Part shown: in pieces, positions 22,265-29,552 of the stretch
Position numbering within the stretch: position 1 is the stretch's first letter
Layout of the letters: each line of letters starts with the position of its first letter
NCBI GenBank assembly: GCA_036271015.1
Contig: DATBBL010000425.1
Coordinates: 1-31,886, forward strand
DNA length: 31,886 nucleotides
Source: DASUAS01 sp036271015
GTDB lineage: Bacteria > Actinomycetota > Acidimicrobiia > IMCC26256 > DASPTH01
Reading direction: 5' to 3'
The notes under the pieces: model-generated
The model's database searches: none
What the model was told of the DNA's origin: nothing
Seen by the model: only the letters and a program-made list of their open reading frames with translations
Program-made: the position numbers and the translations under genes

Positions 22265-23146
22265 TCAGCGAACGGCGGCGATGACCTCGTCGGCATACCG
22301 ATCGAGGTTGTCGATCTTCTCCTGGAGGGTCTCGGGGTCGGTCTCGAGCCCGTACGGGTTGAAGCGACCGAACCCGCCGGCGGTGTGCGTGACCCCGAGG
22401 TCCTCGAGCCGCTTGATGCCGTCGGCGGAGAACGACTCCGCCGCGGTGGCGTAGATCGCGAACGGCTCGCGCTCGCGGCCGTACTCGCGCCGCAGGTCGT
22501 TCATGCGGTCGATCATCGGGATCAGGTCGTCGATCATGCCGCCCGCGCCCATCCAGCCGTCGCCGAGGCGGGCGGCGCGGCGGAGGTTGGCGTCGGCATG
22601 ACCGCCGATGAGCACCGGGATCGGTGCGGACGGCACCGGCTCCATCTTGATGGCCGGGAAGTCGTAGAACTCGCCGTGGAACTCGAAGTAGCCGCCGGCC
22701 GCGAGCCCACGCACGATCTCGATGCACTCGTCGAAGCGTCGCCCGCGGCCCTCCCACGGCAGCTGCACGATCTCGTAGTCGTCGGGCCAGGGGCTCGACC
22801 CGACGCCGAGCACGAAGCGGTTGCCCGTGAGCACCGCCAACGACGTCGCCTCCTTGGCGTAGATGACGGGGTGGCGGATCGGCAGCTTCAACACGAACGT
22901 GTGGAACTCGATCGTGCTCGTGACCGCGCTCATCGCCGCCATGGCCAGGTGCGGCTCGATGAACGGCTTGTTCTCGAGGAACTCGCGGGTGCCGTCGAAG
23001 TTGTACGGGTAGGTCGAGGACGACGTCTCGGGGTAGGCGATGCTGTCGGGCACGGCGATGGTGTCGAACCCGGCCGCCTCCGCCGCCTGCGCGAGGGGCA
23101 CGTAGAACGACGGATCGCACATCGAGATGTTGGCGATGAACTTCAT
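22265..23146 (-). CDS. LLM-class (luciferase-like) F420- or flavin-dependent oxidoreductase
   Basis: A 293-residue TIM-barrel protein of the bacterial luciferase superfamily. It has the first strand MKFIANISMCDPSFYVPLAQ, then AAGFDTIAVPDS, the middle VLTGNRFVLGVGSSPWPDDY, IPVLIGGHADANLRRAARLGDGWMG in the phosphate-binding region, and the helical GRGRRFDECIEIV. In actinobacteria such proteins usually use F420, though FMN is possible. Reactions include alcohol oxidation and mono-oxygenation, so none is assigned. The ATG at 23146 starts with the expected first beta strand. It lies between the cyclase-family gene and an acyl-CoA dehydrogenase in one direction. Confidence 0.93.
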   Translation of the reverse strand: MKFIANISMCDPSFYVPLAQAAEAAGFDTIAVPDSIAYPETSSSTYPYNFDGTREFLENKPFIEPHLAMAAMSAVTSTIEFHTFVLKLPIRHPVIYAKEATSLAVLTGNRFVLGVGSSPWPDDYEIVQLPWEGRGRRFDECIEIVRGLAAGGYFEFHGEFYDFPAIKMEPVPSAPIPVLIGGHADANLRRAARLGDGWMGAGGMIDDLIPMIDRMNDLRREYGREREPFAIYATAAESFSADGIKRLEDLGVTHTAGGFGRFNPYGLETDPETLQEKIDNLDRYADEVIAAVR

Positions 23147-23213
23147 CGGAGAGGCAGCGGAGTCGTGCCCGGCGGGCGGGGCGGCGGAGCGGAATCGACC
23201 ATCGGGGCGGCCA

Positions 23214-24137
23214 CTACTTCACCGCCACGGGCACCACCGGGGCGCCGGTGCCGCCGGTGACCGGTTCCGGGGTGGCCGAGAGCAGGAACGTGGCGCGGCC
23301 GTCGGCGGCGCAGTCGGCCGCCAGCTCCTCGAGGTTCCAGTTCTGGCCCTGGGTCATGCCCATCTCGACCAGGTGCAGCGCGTGCACCGGCAGCGGGACG
23401 GCACGCTCGAACTCGACGCACTCGAACGTGGGGTTGTCGGTCGCCACCGCGGCGACGTCGTGGTCGTGGAACCACTCGACGCTCTGGGTGGACGGACCCG
23501 CGTTCGTCGACGCGTAGCCCTCGCGGTCACCGGCCAGGAACAGCGACATCGCGCCGGTGCGCAGGAGGACGACATCGCCGGGCTCGACCGACACGCCGGC
23601 CTGCTCACAGGCGGCGTCGAGGTCGGCACCGGTGAGCGCGGTGCCCGCCTCCACCACGTCGACGCCCTTGAGGCGGGCGATGTCGAGCAGCACGCCGCGC
23701 GTCACCAACGACTTCACCAGCCCGATGCCGCATCGGGCCGCGCCGGTCTCGGTGATCGAATCCGCCGGATGGCCGTTCCAGAGGTTGCCGCCGTAGCTCG
23801 AGTGCGCGAGCGCGTCCCAGTGGGTGCACGCCTGGAGCGCGAGGTCCATCTGGTCGTCGGAGAAGCGGGTGCCGTCGGGGTCACCGATGGTGACCTCGTT
23901 GATCTGGAACACCTTGTGGATCGGGTTGTAGCGGCCGGGGATGAACCCGATCTGGGGGCCGTGGTCGTCGAGCGGGATGGCGAGCGAGAACGCCTTCCCG
24001 GTCTGCACGCACGCCGCGCCCCGCTTCACCGCCGCGGCGTCGATCAGGTTGAGGGTGCCGAGCTCGTCGTCGTCGCCCCAGCGGCCCCAGTTGCGGACGC
24101 GCGCGGCTAGTGCCACGAATTCGTCGTCGAGCGGCAT
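23214..24137 (-). CDS. cyclase-family (PF04199) metal-dependent hydrolase, kynurenine formamidase-like
   Basis: A 307-residue protein of the cyclase family, whose metal site HxDxxxH is visible as H106-W-D108-A-L-A-H112 in CTHWDALAHSSYGG. Other landmarks are WGRWGDDDELGTLNLI at the start, VLLDIARLKGVDV, EPGDVVLLRTG and VPLPVHALHLVEMG near the end. Relatives hydrolyse N-formylkynurenine, open lactones or remove small acyl groups; the N-terminal form here is typical of the longer subgroup with unknown substrates. Stop and start distances (25 bases after the amidohydrolase gene) point to the same operon. It may open a lactone or amide ring in the pathway. Confidence 0.92.
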   Translation of the reverse strand: MPLDDEFVALAARVRNWGRWGDDDELGTLNLIDAAAVKRGAACVQTGKAFSLAIPLDDHGPQIGFIPGRYNPIHKVFQINEVTIGDPDGTRFSDDQMDLALQACTHWDALAHSSYGGNLWNGHPADSITETGAARCGIGLVKSLVTRGVLLDIARLKGVDVVEAGTALTGADLDAACEQAGVSVEPGDVVLLRTGAMSLFLAGDREGYASTNAGPSTQSVEWFHDHDVAAVATDNPTFECVEFERAVPLPVHALHLVEMGMTQGQNWNLEELAADCAADGRATFLLSATPEPVTGGTGAPVVPVAVK

Positions 24138-24162
24138 CGTCGTTCCCCCCGGGAGGTGTCGG

Positions 24163-25368
24163 TCAGCGGTCGAGCGGCAGCCGGAGCATGCGGATGGCGT
24201 TGCCGCGGGCGATCTTGTAGACGGTCTCGTCGTCGAGATCGGCGACCTGCTCCTCGAACAGCTTCCGCGTGTGCGGCCACGTGGAGTCGGTGTGCGGGTA
24301 GTCGGTCTCGAACGTCACGTTGTCGACACCGATCCGGTGCAGCGACTCGAGCCCATGACGGTCGCGGAAGAAGCAGCCGAAGATCTGCCGGTGGTAGTAG
24401 GTCGACGGCGGCTCGGTCATCACGCCCTGCACGCCGCCCCACGCCCGGTGCTCGACCCACACGTCGTCGGCCCGTTCGAGGATGTACGGGATCCACCCGA
24501 TCTGCCCCTCGCTGTAGGCGAGCTTGAGCTGCGGGTTGCGCACCAGCACCCCGGAGAACAGGTAGTCGGTCATCGACGACATCGCGTTGCCGAAGCTGAG
24601 CGTGGCCGCCACCGCGGCCGGCGCGTCCGCCGACGTGGCCGGCATCTGCGACGACGAACCGATGTGCATGCACACCAGCGTCTCGGTCTCGGCGCAGGCC
24701 TGGAAGAACGGCTCCCAGTAGCCGGAGTGCAGCGTGGGCAGACCGAGCTTCGACGGGATCTCGGAGAACGCGACCGCGGTCACGCCCCGAGCCGCGTTGT
24801 GGCGCACCTCGGCGGCCGCCAGCTCGACGTCCCACAACGGGACCAGGCACAACGGGATCAGGCGCCCGCCAGAGTCGCCGCACCACTCCTCGACCATCCA
24901 GTCGTTGTACGCGCGCACGCACGCGAACGCGAGGTCCTTGTCCTTCGCTTCCGCGAACGTCTGACCGCAGAAGCGCGGGAACGTCGGGAAGCAGAGCGAC
25001 GCCTCCACGTGATCGACGTCCATGTCCTCCAAGCGCGCCTTCGGCTCGTAGCAGCCCGGGCGCATCTCGTCGTAGGTGATGGGCGACAGCGTCATCTCGT
25101 CGCGCGGGAACCCCACCGACGCGACGTGGCGCTTGTGCGGCGCGACCAGATCCTCGTAGAACCAGGTGTCGGACTTCGGCTGGCTGTCGTCCCACTCGAT
25201 CTCGTACGTGGTGCCGCCCTTGTACTCCATCTTCCCGATCCCCCGGCGCTCGACGCGGGGCGAGCGCGGGTCGTCGGCCCACTTCTTCGGGAGCCACTTC
25301 TGGAACAGGTGCGGCGGCTCGACCACGTGGTCGTCGACGCTGATGAACCGGGGGATGTCACGCGGCAT
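24163..25368 (-). CDS. amidohydrolase-related metal-dependent hydrolase (Amidohydro_2 family), paralogue of 10781
   Basis: A 401-residue TIM-barrel protein beginning MPRDIPRFISVDDHVVEPPH, with CMHIGSSSQMPA (metal His), YSEGQIGWIPYI and FETDYPHTDSTWPH (catalytic Asp) and the end KIARGNAIRMLRL. It has exactly the length of the product of the gene at 11986 and shares many blocks with it (RFCGQTF, AYNDWMVE, RLIPL, PLWDVELAAAEVR, WEPFFQAC), so the two are paralogues with possibly different substrates. It lies in one direction with the TetR (upstream) and the cyclase-family gene (downstream), separated by 26 and 25 bases. Hydrolysis or decarboxylation is expected; the substrate is unknown. Confidence 0.93.
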   Translation of the reverse strand: MPRDIPRFISVDDHVVEPPHLFQKWLPKKWADDPRSPRVERRGIGKMEYKGGTTYEIEWDDSQPKSDTWFYEDLVAPHKRHVASVGFPRDEMTLSPITYDEMRPGCYEPKARLEDMDVDHVEASLCFPTFPRFCGQTFAEAKDKDLAFACVRAYNDWMVEEWCGDSGGRLIPLCLVPLWDVELAAAEVRHNAARGVTAVAFSEIPSKLGLPTLHSGYWEPFFQACAETETLVCMHIGSSSQMPATSADAPAAVAATLSFGNAMSSMTDYLFSGVLVRNPQLKLAYSEGQIGWIPYILERADDVWVEHRAWGGVQGVMTEPPSTYYHRQIFGCFFRDRHGLESLHRIGVDNVTFETDYPHTDSTWPHTRKLFEEQVADLDDETVYKIARGNAIRMLRLPLDR

Positions 25369-25394
25369 GGGTTCCTCGTTCCTGGTCGTCGGCC

Positions 25395-26033
25395 TCAGCT
25401 CGGATGGCCGGTGACCGTCTCGTACAAGATGGCAGCCAGGGTCGCCGCCATCGCCTCCTTGGTGACACCGCGGCGGCGGAACACCGAGCGGTAGGTGAGC
25501 AGCCGTTCGAGCATCGCCATCGCGGCCGCGGCAGCCGCGTAGGAGTTGAGCTCCCTGGAGACGCGCCCCGATGTCTGCGCCGCCTCGATCTTCACCGTGA
25601 GCTCGGGGATGATGGCGGCGTAGCCCTTGCGCCGCGCCGCCCAGAAGCGGTCGTCGCCCTCCTCCGCACGGAGGTCACGGACGCGGAGGATCACCCGGTG
25701 GCGGTCCCAGTACTCCATGAACGCGCCCACGAACTCCTGCACGTGCACGACGCCGTCGGCGTCGTTCCACGGCGTGAGGATGAACGGCCGGAGCGTCTCG
25801 ATGTCGTCGGTGGCCTCGTCGGCGAGGACGAGGATCGCCTCCTCGACGTCGGGGAAGTACTGGTAGAAGGTGGCCGGCGACGTGCCCACCTCTCGGGTGA
25901 TGTCGACCACCCGCAGGCCAAGGGCGCCGCGCTCCTCCAGCAGCTTGGCGGTGGCATCGAGCAGCCGCCGGCGCGTGCGGTGCGCACGCGCCCCGATCAC
26001 CCGTCCGTCGGAGGCGAGTGCGGGCTCGGTCAC
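25395..26033 (-). CDS. TetR/AcrR-family transcriptional regulator
   Basis: A 212-residue TetR-type regulator. The DNA-binding domain runs from RTRRRLLDATAKLLEERGAL to LRVVDITREVGTSPATFYQY and FPDVEEAILVLADE. The remaining helices form the effector domain. The GTG start at 26033 is seven bases after a TAGCGT that could be a -10 hexamer, so it may be translated from a nearly leaderless transcript. An inverted repeat CTGACG-ACC-CGTCAG lies 31-45 bases upstream, and an almost identical one lies at the promoter of the amidohydrolase at 18348. The natural reading is that this protein represses both. It sits between an SDR and an amidohydrolase in the same direction. Confidence 0.94.
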   Translation of the reverse strand: MTEPALASDGRVIGARAHRTRRRLLDATAKLLEERGALGLRVVDITREVGTSPATFYQYFPDVEEAILVLADEATDDIETLRPFILTPWNDADGVVHVQEFVGAFMEYWDRHRVILRVRDLRAEEGDDRFWAARRKGYAAIIPELTVKIEAAQTSGRVSRELNSYAAAAAAMAMLERLLTYRSVFRRRGVTKEAMAATLAAILYETVTGHPS

Positions 26034-26061
26034 GTCGTCGACGCTACCTGAGTTCCGAGAG

Positions 26062-26080
26062 ATCTGACGACCCGTCAGGT
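26062..26080. promoter_or_regulatory. TetR-type operator upstream of the TetR gene
   Basis: ATCTGACG and CGTCAGGT flank a 3-base spacer; the inner six base pairs (CTGACG/CGTCAG) match perfectly, as does the outermost. The right arm contains the TGA stop of the upstream SDR gene (26075). Its core is the same as that of the palindrome at 18303-18319, which suggests a shared regulator. Confidence 0.62.
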
Positions 26081-26974
26081 TCCGTGGACCGGTTCAGGCT
26101 CGGGCGCGCGGGCGACGAGATCGTGGAGCAACGGGCCGACCTCGGCGGGATCGACCCGGCGTCCCTCGTCGACCGCCGGACCCCGGCTCCAGCCGTTCAT
26201 CACACACACCTCGCCGCCCGACATCTCGAACGCCCGCCCGGTGACGTCGCACTCCCCGCTGCCGAGCCAGACCACGAACGGCGACACGTTGGCCGGGTCC
26301 ATCGCGTCGAAGCCCTCCTCGGGCCGGGCCATCATCTCGGGGAACGCGTCCTCGGTCATGCGGCTGCGGGCCGAGGGCGCGATGGTGTTGGCGAGGATCC
26401 CGTACCGGCCGAGCTCGGCGGCGGCGTTGAGCGTGAACGCGGCGATGCCGGCCTTGGCGGCGACGTAGTTCGCCTGCGCGATGGAGCCGCGCAGGCCGGC
26501 ACCCGAGGTGGTGGTCACGAGGCGCGCGTCACGCGGGCTGCCGGCCTTGTGCTGGTCGCGCCAGTACCCGATTGCGTGGCGCACCGGACAGAACAGCCCG
26601 CGCAGGTGGACGCGGATCACCGCGTCCCACTCGTCGACCGACATGTTCACCATCATCCGGTCGCGCACGATGCCGGCGTTGCACACGACGGTGTCGAGGC
26701 CACCGAAGACGTCGACCGCCTGCTCGACCAGCCGGCCTGCGCCCTCCCAGTCGCTGACGTCGTCACCGTTCACGACCGCTTCGCCGCCGGCAGCCTCGAT
26801 CTCGGCGACGACCTCCGCCCCCGGTGACTCGTCGGTGGTGTCACCCTGCAGGGACGCACCGAGGTCGTTCACCACGACCTTCGCCCCTTCGGCGGCGAAC
26901 GCCAGGCAGTGTGCGCGTCCCAGCCCGCGGCCGCCGCCGGTCACGATCACCACCCGCCCGTCACAGATCCCCAT
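26075..26974 (-). CDS. SDR, (3R)-hydroxyacyl-CoA dehydrogenase type (MFE-2/17-beta-HSD4-like domain)
   Basis: A 299-residue SDR of the longer form seen in the dehydrogenase part of peroxisomal multifunctional enzyme type 2. The opening GRVVIVTGGGRGLGRAHCLA, the following VVVNDLGAS, the insert with DESPGAEVVAEIEAAGGEAV, CNAGIVRDRMM and the active site Y170-V-A-A-K174 are characteristic. It should oxidise a (3R)-hydroxyacyl-CoA with NAD+. The C-terminal part (CVMNGWSRGPAVDEGRR) is also of that type. It follows the small acyl-CoA dehydrogenase gene by 27 bases. Together with the dehydrogenases it would cover two beta-oxidation steps. Confidence 0.92.
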   Translation of the reverse strand: MGICDGRVVIVTGGGRGLGRAHCLAFAAEGAKVVVNDLGASLQGDTTDESPGAEVVAEIEAAGGEAVVNGDDVSDWEGAGRLVEQAVDVFGGLDTVVCNAGIVRDRMMVNMSVDEWDAVIRVHLRGLFCPVRHAIGYWRDQHKAGSPRDARLVTTTSGAGLRGSIAQANYVAAKAGIAAFTLNAAAELGRYGILANTIAPSARSRMTEDAFPEMMARPEEGFDAMDPANVSPFVVWLGSGECDVTGRAFEMSGGEVCVMNGWSRGPAVDEGRRVDPAEVGPLLHDLVARAPEPEPVHGT

Positions 26975-27001
26975 GGGTCGGTCAGCCTTTCGCGCTCGCG
27001 G

Positions 27002-27967
27002 TCAGAGCATGGCAGCGACGGCCTCGGCGTGCGCGTCGCTGTTGCCGAAGTGGGTGTCGAGCACGATGGCGCGCTTCCAGAAGCGTTGCGCGTCGACCTC
27101 CCACGTGTACCCGATCCCGCCGTGCACCTGGATGCCCGTCTTGCCGTTCGCGATCGCGGCGTCACCGGCCATGGTCTTGGCGACCGCGGCCGCGCGCGCC
27201 GGATCGTCGTCGCTCCGACCGTCGAGCGCAACCGCCGCCGCGTACACCGCGGCACGCGCCACCTCGGCGCGCACCAGCATGTCGGCACACAGGTGCTTCA
27301 CGGCCTGGAACGAGCCGATCACGCGTCCGAACTGCTCGCGCTCCTTGGCGTACGCGGTCGCGAGCTCGGTCGCCCGCAGCGCGAGCCCGAGCTGGAGCGC
27401 GCTGGTGAGCACGATGCCGACGAGACGGACGCGTTCCGCGGTCACGACGTCAGCGATCAGCTCGCCGGCCGGCACGTCACCGTCGACGATGGCGAGCGGC
27501 GTGAGCGCATCGACCGGGCGCTCGACCGGTGTGGTCACGATGGCTGTGGGGTCGAGGCGGCGCACGCCGTCGGGCGCGAGCGTGAAGAGCGCGTCGAGAT
27601 CCCCGGGATGCTCGACCACCGACACCGGGGTCCCCGGCTCGAACCGCCCGACGATGGTCTCGCCGGTCGCCGCACCGTCGATCCAGGGTGCGGCGAGCAG
27701 GGTGGCCACGAGCGGCCCTGGCACCAACGCACGCCCGAGCTCCTCGAAGACGAGCGCCGCCTCCGAGACGCCGAGCTCGAGCCCGCCGTCGGCTTCGGGC
27801 AGCGTGATCGAGAAGACACCGGTCTCGCCGAGCTCGCGCCAGCGGTCGCGATCGAGACGACCAGCCGCCTCGATCGCGCGCACGTCGTCGAGCGAGAGAC
27901 GGCCGTCGATGACGGCGCGCACGCCCTCCTGGAGCGCGACCTGGTCGTCGGTGAGCTCGAAGTCCAT
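27002..27967 (-). CDS. acyl-CoA dehydrogenase, short (321-residue) subunit
   Basis: A 321-residue acyl-CoA dehydrogenase-like protein, about 60-70 residues shorter than usual. It has MDFELTDDQVALQEGVRAVI, LPEADGGLELG, a degenerate middle without the FSEPxAGSD FAD motif, then AKEREQFGRVIGSFQAVKH and VHGGIGYTWEVDAQRFWKRA. This form is known for one subunit of alpha2beta2 acyl-CoA dehydrogenases (the ChsE1-ChsE2/FadE pairs of steroid side-chain degradation), where FAD and active-site parts are shared with a full-length partner. The partner is almost certainly the gene at 29160: this gene's ATG lies five bases after that gene's stop. The pair suggests a substrate with a bulky ring system. Confidence 0.9.
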   Translation of the reverse strand: MDFELTDDQVALQEGVRAVIDGRLSLDDVRAIEAAGRLDRDRWRELGETGVFSITLPEADGGLELGVSEAALVFEELGRALVPGPLVATLLAAPWIDGAATGETIVGRFEPGTPVSVVEHPGDLDALFTLAPDGVRRLDPTAIVTTPVERPVDALTPLAIVDGDVPAGELIADVVTAERVRLVGIVLTSALQLGLALRATELATAYAKEREQFGRVIGSFQAVKHLCADMLVRAEVARAAVYAAAVALDGRSDDDPARAAAVAKTMAGDAAIANGKTGIQVHGGIGYTWEVDAQRFWKRAIVLDTHFGNSDAHAEAVAAML

Positions 27968-27972
27968 CCGGT

Positions 27973-29160
27973 TCAGCGGTCCTTCGGGAGGCCGAGCACG
28001 CGCTCGCCCACGATGTTCCGGTTCACCTGCGACGTCCCGGCGGCGATGGTCATCGAGAGGGCGTAGAAGCGCCCGTGCACGTGCTCGCCGGTCGGCAGGT
28101 CCGCCACGTCATCGAGCGACAGCGACGCGCGGTCGAGCAGGCGCATGGCGACGTCGCCCATGTGCTGGCGCAAGTCCGTCCACGCCAGCTTGAACACGTT
28201 GCCCCCGACGCCGACCAGGCCGGTGCGCTGCGCCTGCGAGATGTTGCGCTTGGTGAGCGCCCAGAGCGCGTCGAACTCGGCCGCGATCCGCCCGATCTCC
28301 CGGCGCAACCCGGCGTCCTCCCAGCGAGTTGCACCGTGGCTCGTGATGCTCTTGGCGAGGTCGGCGAGATCGCGCACCAGCTCCATCGACACGAGCAGGT
28401 CGGACACGAGCGCGGTACCGCGCTCGAAGCTCAAGGTGACCATGGCGACGCGCCAGCCGTCGTTCTCGTCGCCGACCCGATTCGCCACCGGGACGTGCAC
28501 GTCGTCGTAGAACACCTCGCAGAACTCGGCGGTGCCCTCCATCGTCTCGAGCGGGCGGATGTCGATGCCCGGTGTGTTCATCGGCACGATCAGCCAGCTG
28601 ATTCCCTTGTGCTTCGGGGCTTCGGGATCGGTCCGCACCAGCATCTCGCAGTAGTCGGCCATGTGACCGAAGCTGGTCCAGATCTTCTGACCGTTGAGCA
28701 CGTAGTCGTCGCCGTCGCGCACCGCCCGGGTGCGCAGGCTGGCGAGGTCGGAACCGGCGTTGGGCTCCGAGAAGCCCTGGCACCACACGTGCTCGCCCTT
28801 GAGGATGCCCGGCAGGTGGAACGCCTTCTGCTCGTCGGACGCCTCGGCGATGAGCGTCGGGCCGGCGTGCAGGAGCCCGACGAAGTTCATGCCCACGTAC
28901 GGGGCGCGGGCGCGCTCGGTCTCCTCGATGAAGATGAGGTGCTCGGTGGGCGTGGCGCCCCGCCCGCCGAACTCCTTGGGCCAGTTGATGCCCGCGTACC
29001 CGGCCTCGTACAGCGTCCGTTGCCAGCCAGTGTCCCAGGCGCGGCGCGCCTCCCAGTCCTCGCGATGAGGCTCGGGCCCGAGACCCGGGAGCACGTCGCC
29101 GAGCCACTCGCGGAGATCAGCGCGGAACTGCTGCTCGTCGGCCGTGTACCGGAGATCCAT
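27973..29160 (-). CDS. acyl-CoA dehydrogenase, full-length (395-residue) subunit
   Basis: A 395-residue acyl-CoA dehydrogenase with all FAD-binding landmarks: INWPKEFGGRGATPTEHLIF, GFSEPNAGSDLASLRTRA and YVLNGQKIWTSF. Glu246 in TLSFERGTAL sits where isovaleryl/long-chain enzymes have the catalytic base. The C-terminal position of medium-chain enzymes is Ala in IAAGTSQVNRNIVGERVLGL. With the shortened subunit encoded at 27967 it should form a heteromeric enzyme. The ATG at 29160 has no Shine-Dalgarno sequence; a TACGCT nine bases upstream may be a -10 element giving a near-leaderless message. It is the first gene of the long minus-strand block. Confidence 0.94.
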   Translation of the reverse strand: MDLRYTADEQQFRADLREWLGDVLPGLGPEPHREDWEARRAWDTGWQRTLYEAGYAGINWPKEFGGRGATPTEHLIFIEETERARAPYVGMNFVGLLHAGPTLIAEASDEQKAFHLPGILKGEHVWCQGFSEPNAGSDLASLRTRAVRDGDDYVLNGQKIWTSFGHMADYCEMLVRTDPEAPKHKGISWLIVPMNTPGIDIRPLETMEGTAEFCEVFYDDVHVPVANRVGDENDGWRVAMVTLSFERGTALVSDLLVSMELVRDLADLAKSITSHGATRWEDAGLRREIGRIAAEFDALWALTKRNISQAQRTGLVGVGGNVFKLAWTDLRQHMGDVAMRLLDRASLSLDDVADLPTGEHVHGRFYALSMTIAAGTSQVNRNIVGERVLGLPKDR

Positions 29161-29216
29161 CGGCCGGGGAGCGTATCGGACGCGCGCTCAGAACCCCCCA
29201 GCCTGCACGTGAGCGG

Positions 29217-29432
29217 TCAGTCGCCGCCTTCGTACTTGAACGAGACGCTCAGCTTCGCTCGGTACGTCTTCGCGCCGCTCTCGTCGAGCGCCACATCGAG
29301 CTCCTTGACCTCGGCGACGCGCAGGCCGCGGAGGGTGCTCGACGCCTGGTCGATCGCCGACGAGGCGGCACGCTCCCACGAGTCCGTGCTCGTGCCGACC
29401 AGCTCGATCACCTTGTAGACGCTGTCCGCCAT
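29217..29432 (-). CDS. dodecin (flavin storage/binding protein)
   Basis: A 71-residue dodecin. The whole family pattern is present: YKVIELVGTSTDSWERAA at the start, then a helix (AIDQASSTLRGLRVAEV) and the final strands (YRAKLSVSFKYEGG). Dodecins form hollow dodecamers in the cytoplasm that bind flavins (or CoA) and buffer their free amount. The ATG at 29432 has GGGGAGG five bases upstream. It stands alone between the acyl-CoA dehydrogenase block and the divergent aldo/keto reductase. Near many FAD-dependent dehydrogenases a flavin store is plausible, but it is probably a housekeeping gene. Confidence 0.95.
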   Translation of the reverse strand: MADSVYKVIELVGTSTDSWERAASSAIDQASSTLRGLRVAEVKELDVALDESGAKTYRAKLSVSFKYEGGD

Positions 29433-29528
29433 CCGTGCCTCCCCTGGTTCACATCACGCCACGCGCTCGACGCGCTCCCGCCGATGGTCCTCCCCGGGTG
29501 AGCACCGGTCAAGGGATGTACGACACAC

Positions 29529-29542
29529 CTACTGGGTAGTGT
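29529..29542 (+). promoter_or_regulatory. small palindrome at a -10 element before the aldo/keto reductase gene
   Basis: CTAC-TGG-GTAG (29529-29539) is a 4-bp inverted repeat partly overlapping TAGTGT (29537-29542), a -10-like hexamer. The ATG at 29553 follows by ten bases, which suits a leaderless or near-leaderless transcript. The repeat is short, so the operator claim is weak. Confidence 0.3.
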
Positions 29543-29552
29543 TGACTCGCAG

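Noticed and set aside
20525..23260. 911-codon plus-strand open frame opposite the acyl-CoA dehydrogenase and LLM genes
   Set aside because: Antisense shadow without motifs; the minus strand holds two full-length recognised enzymes with good starts.
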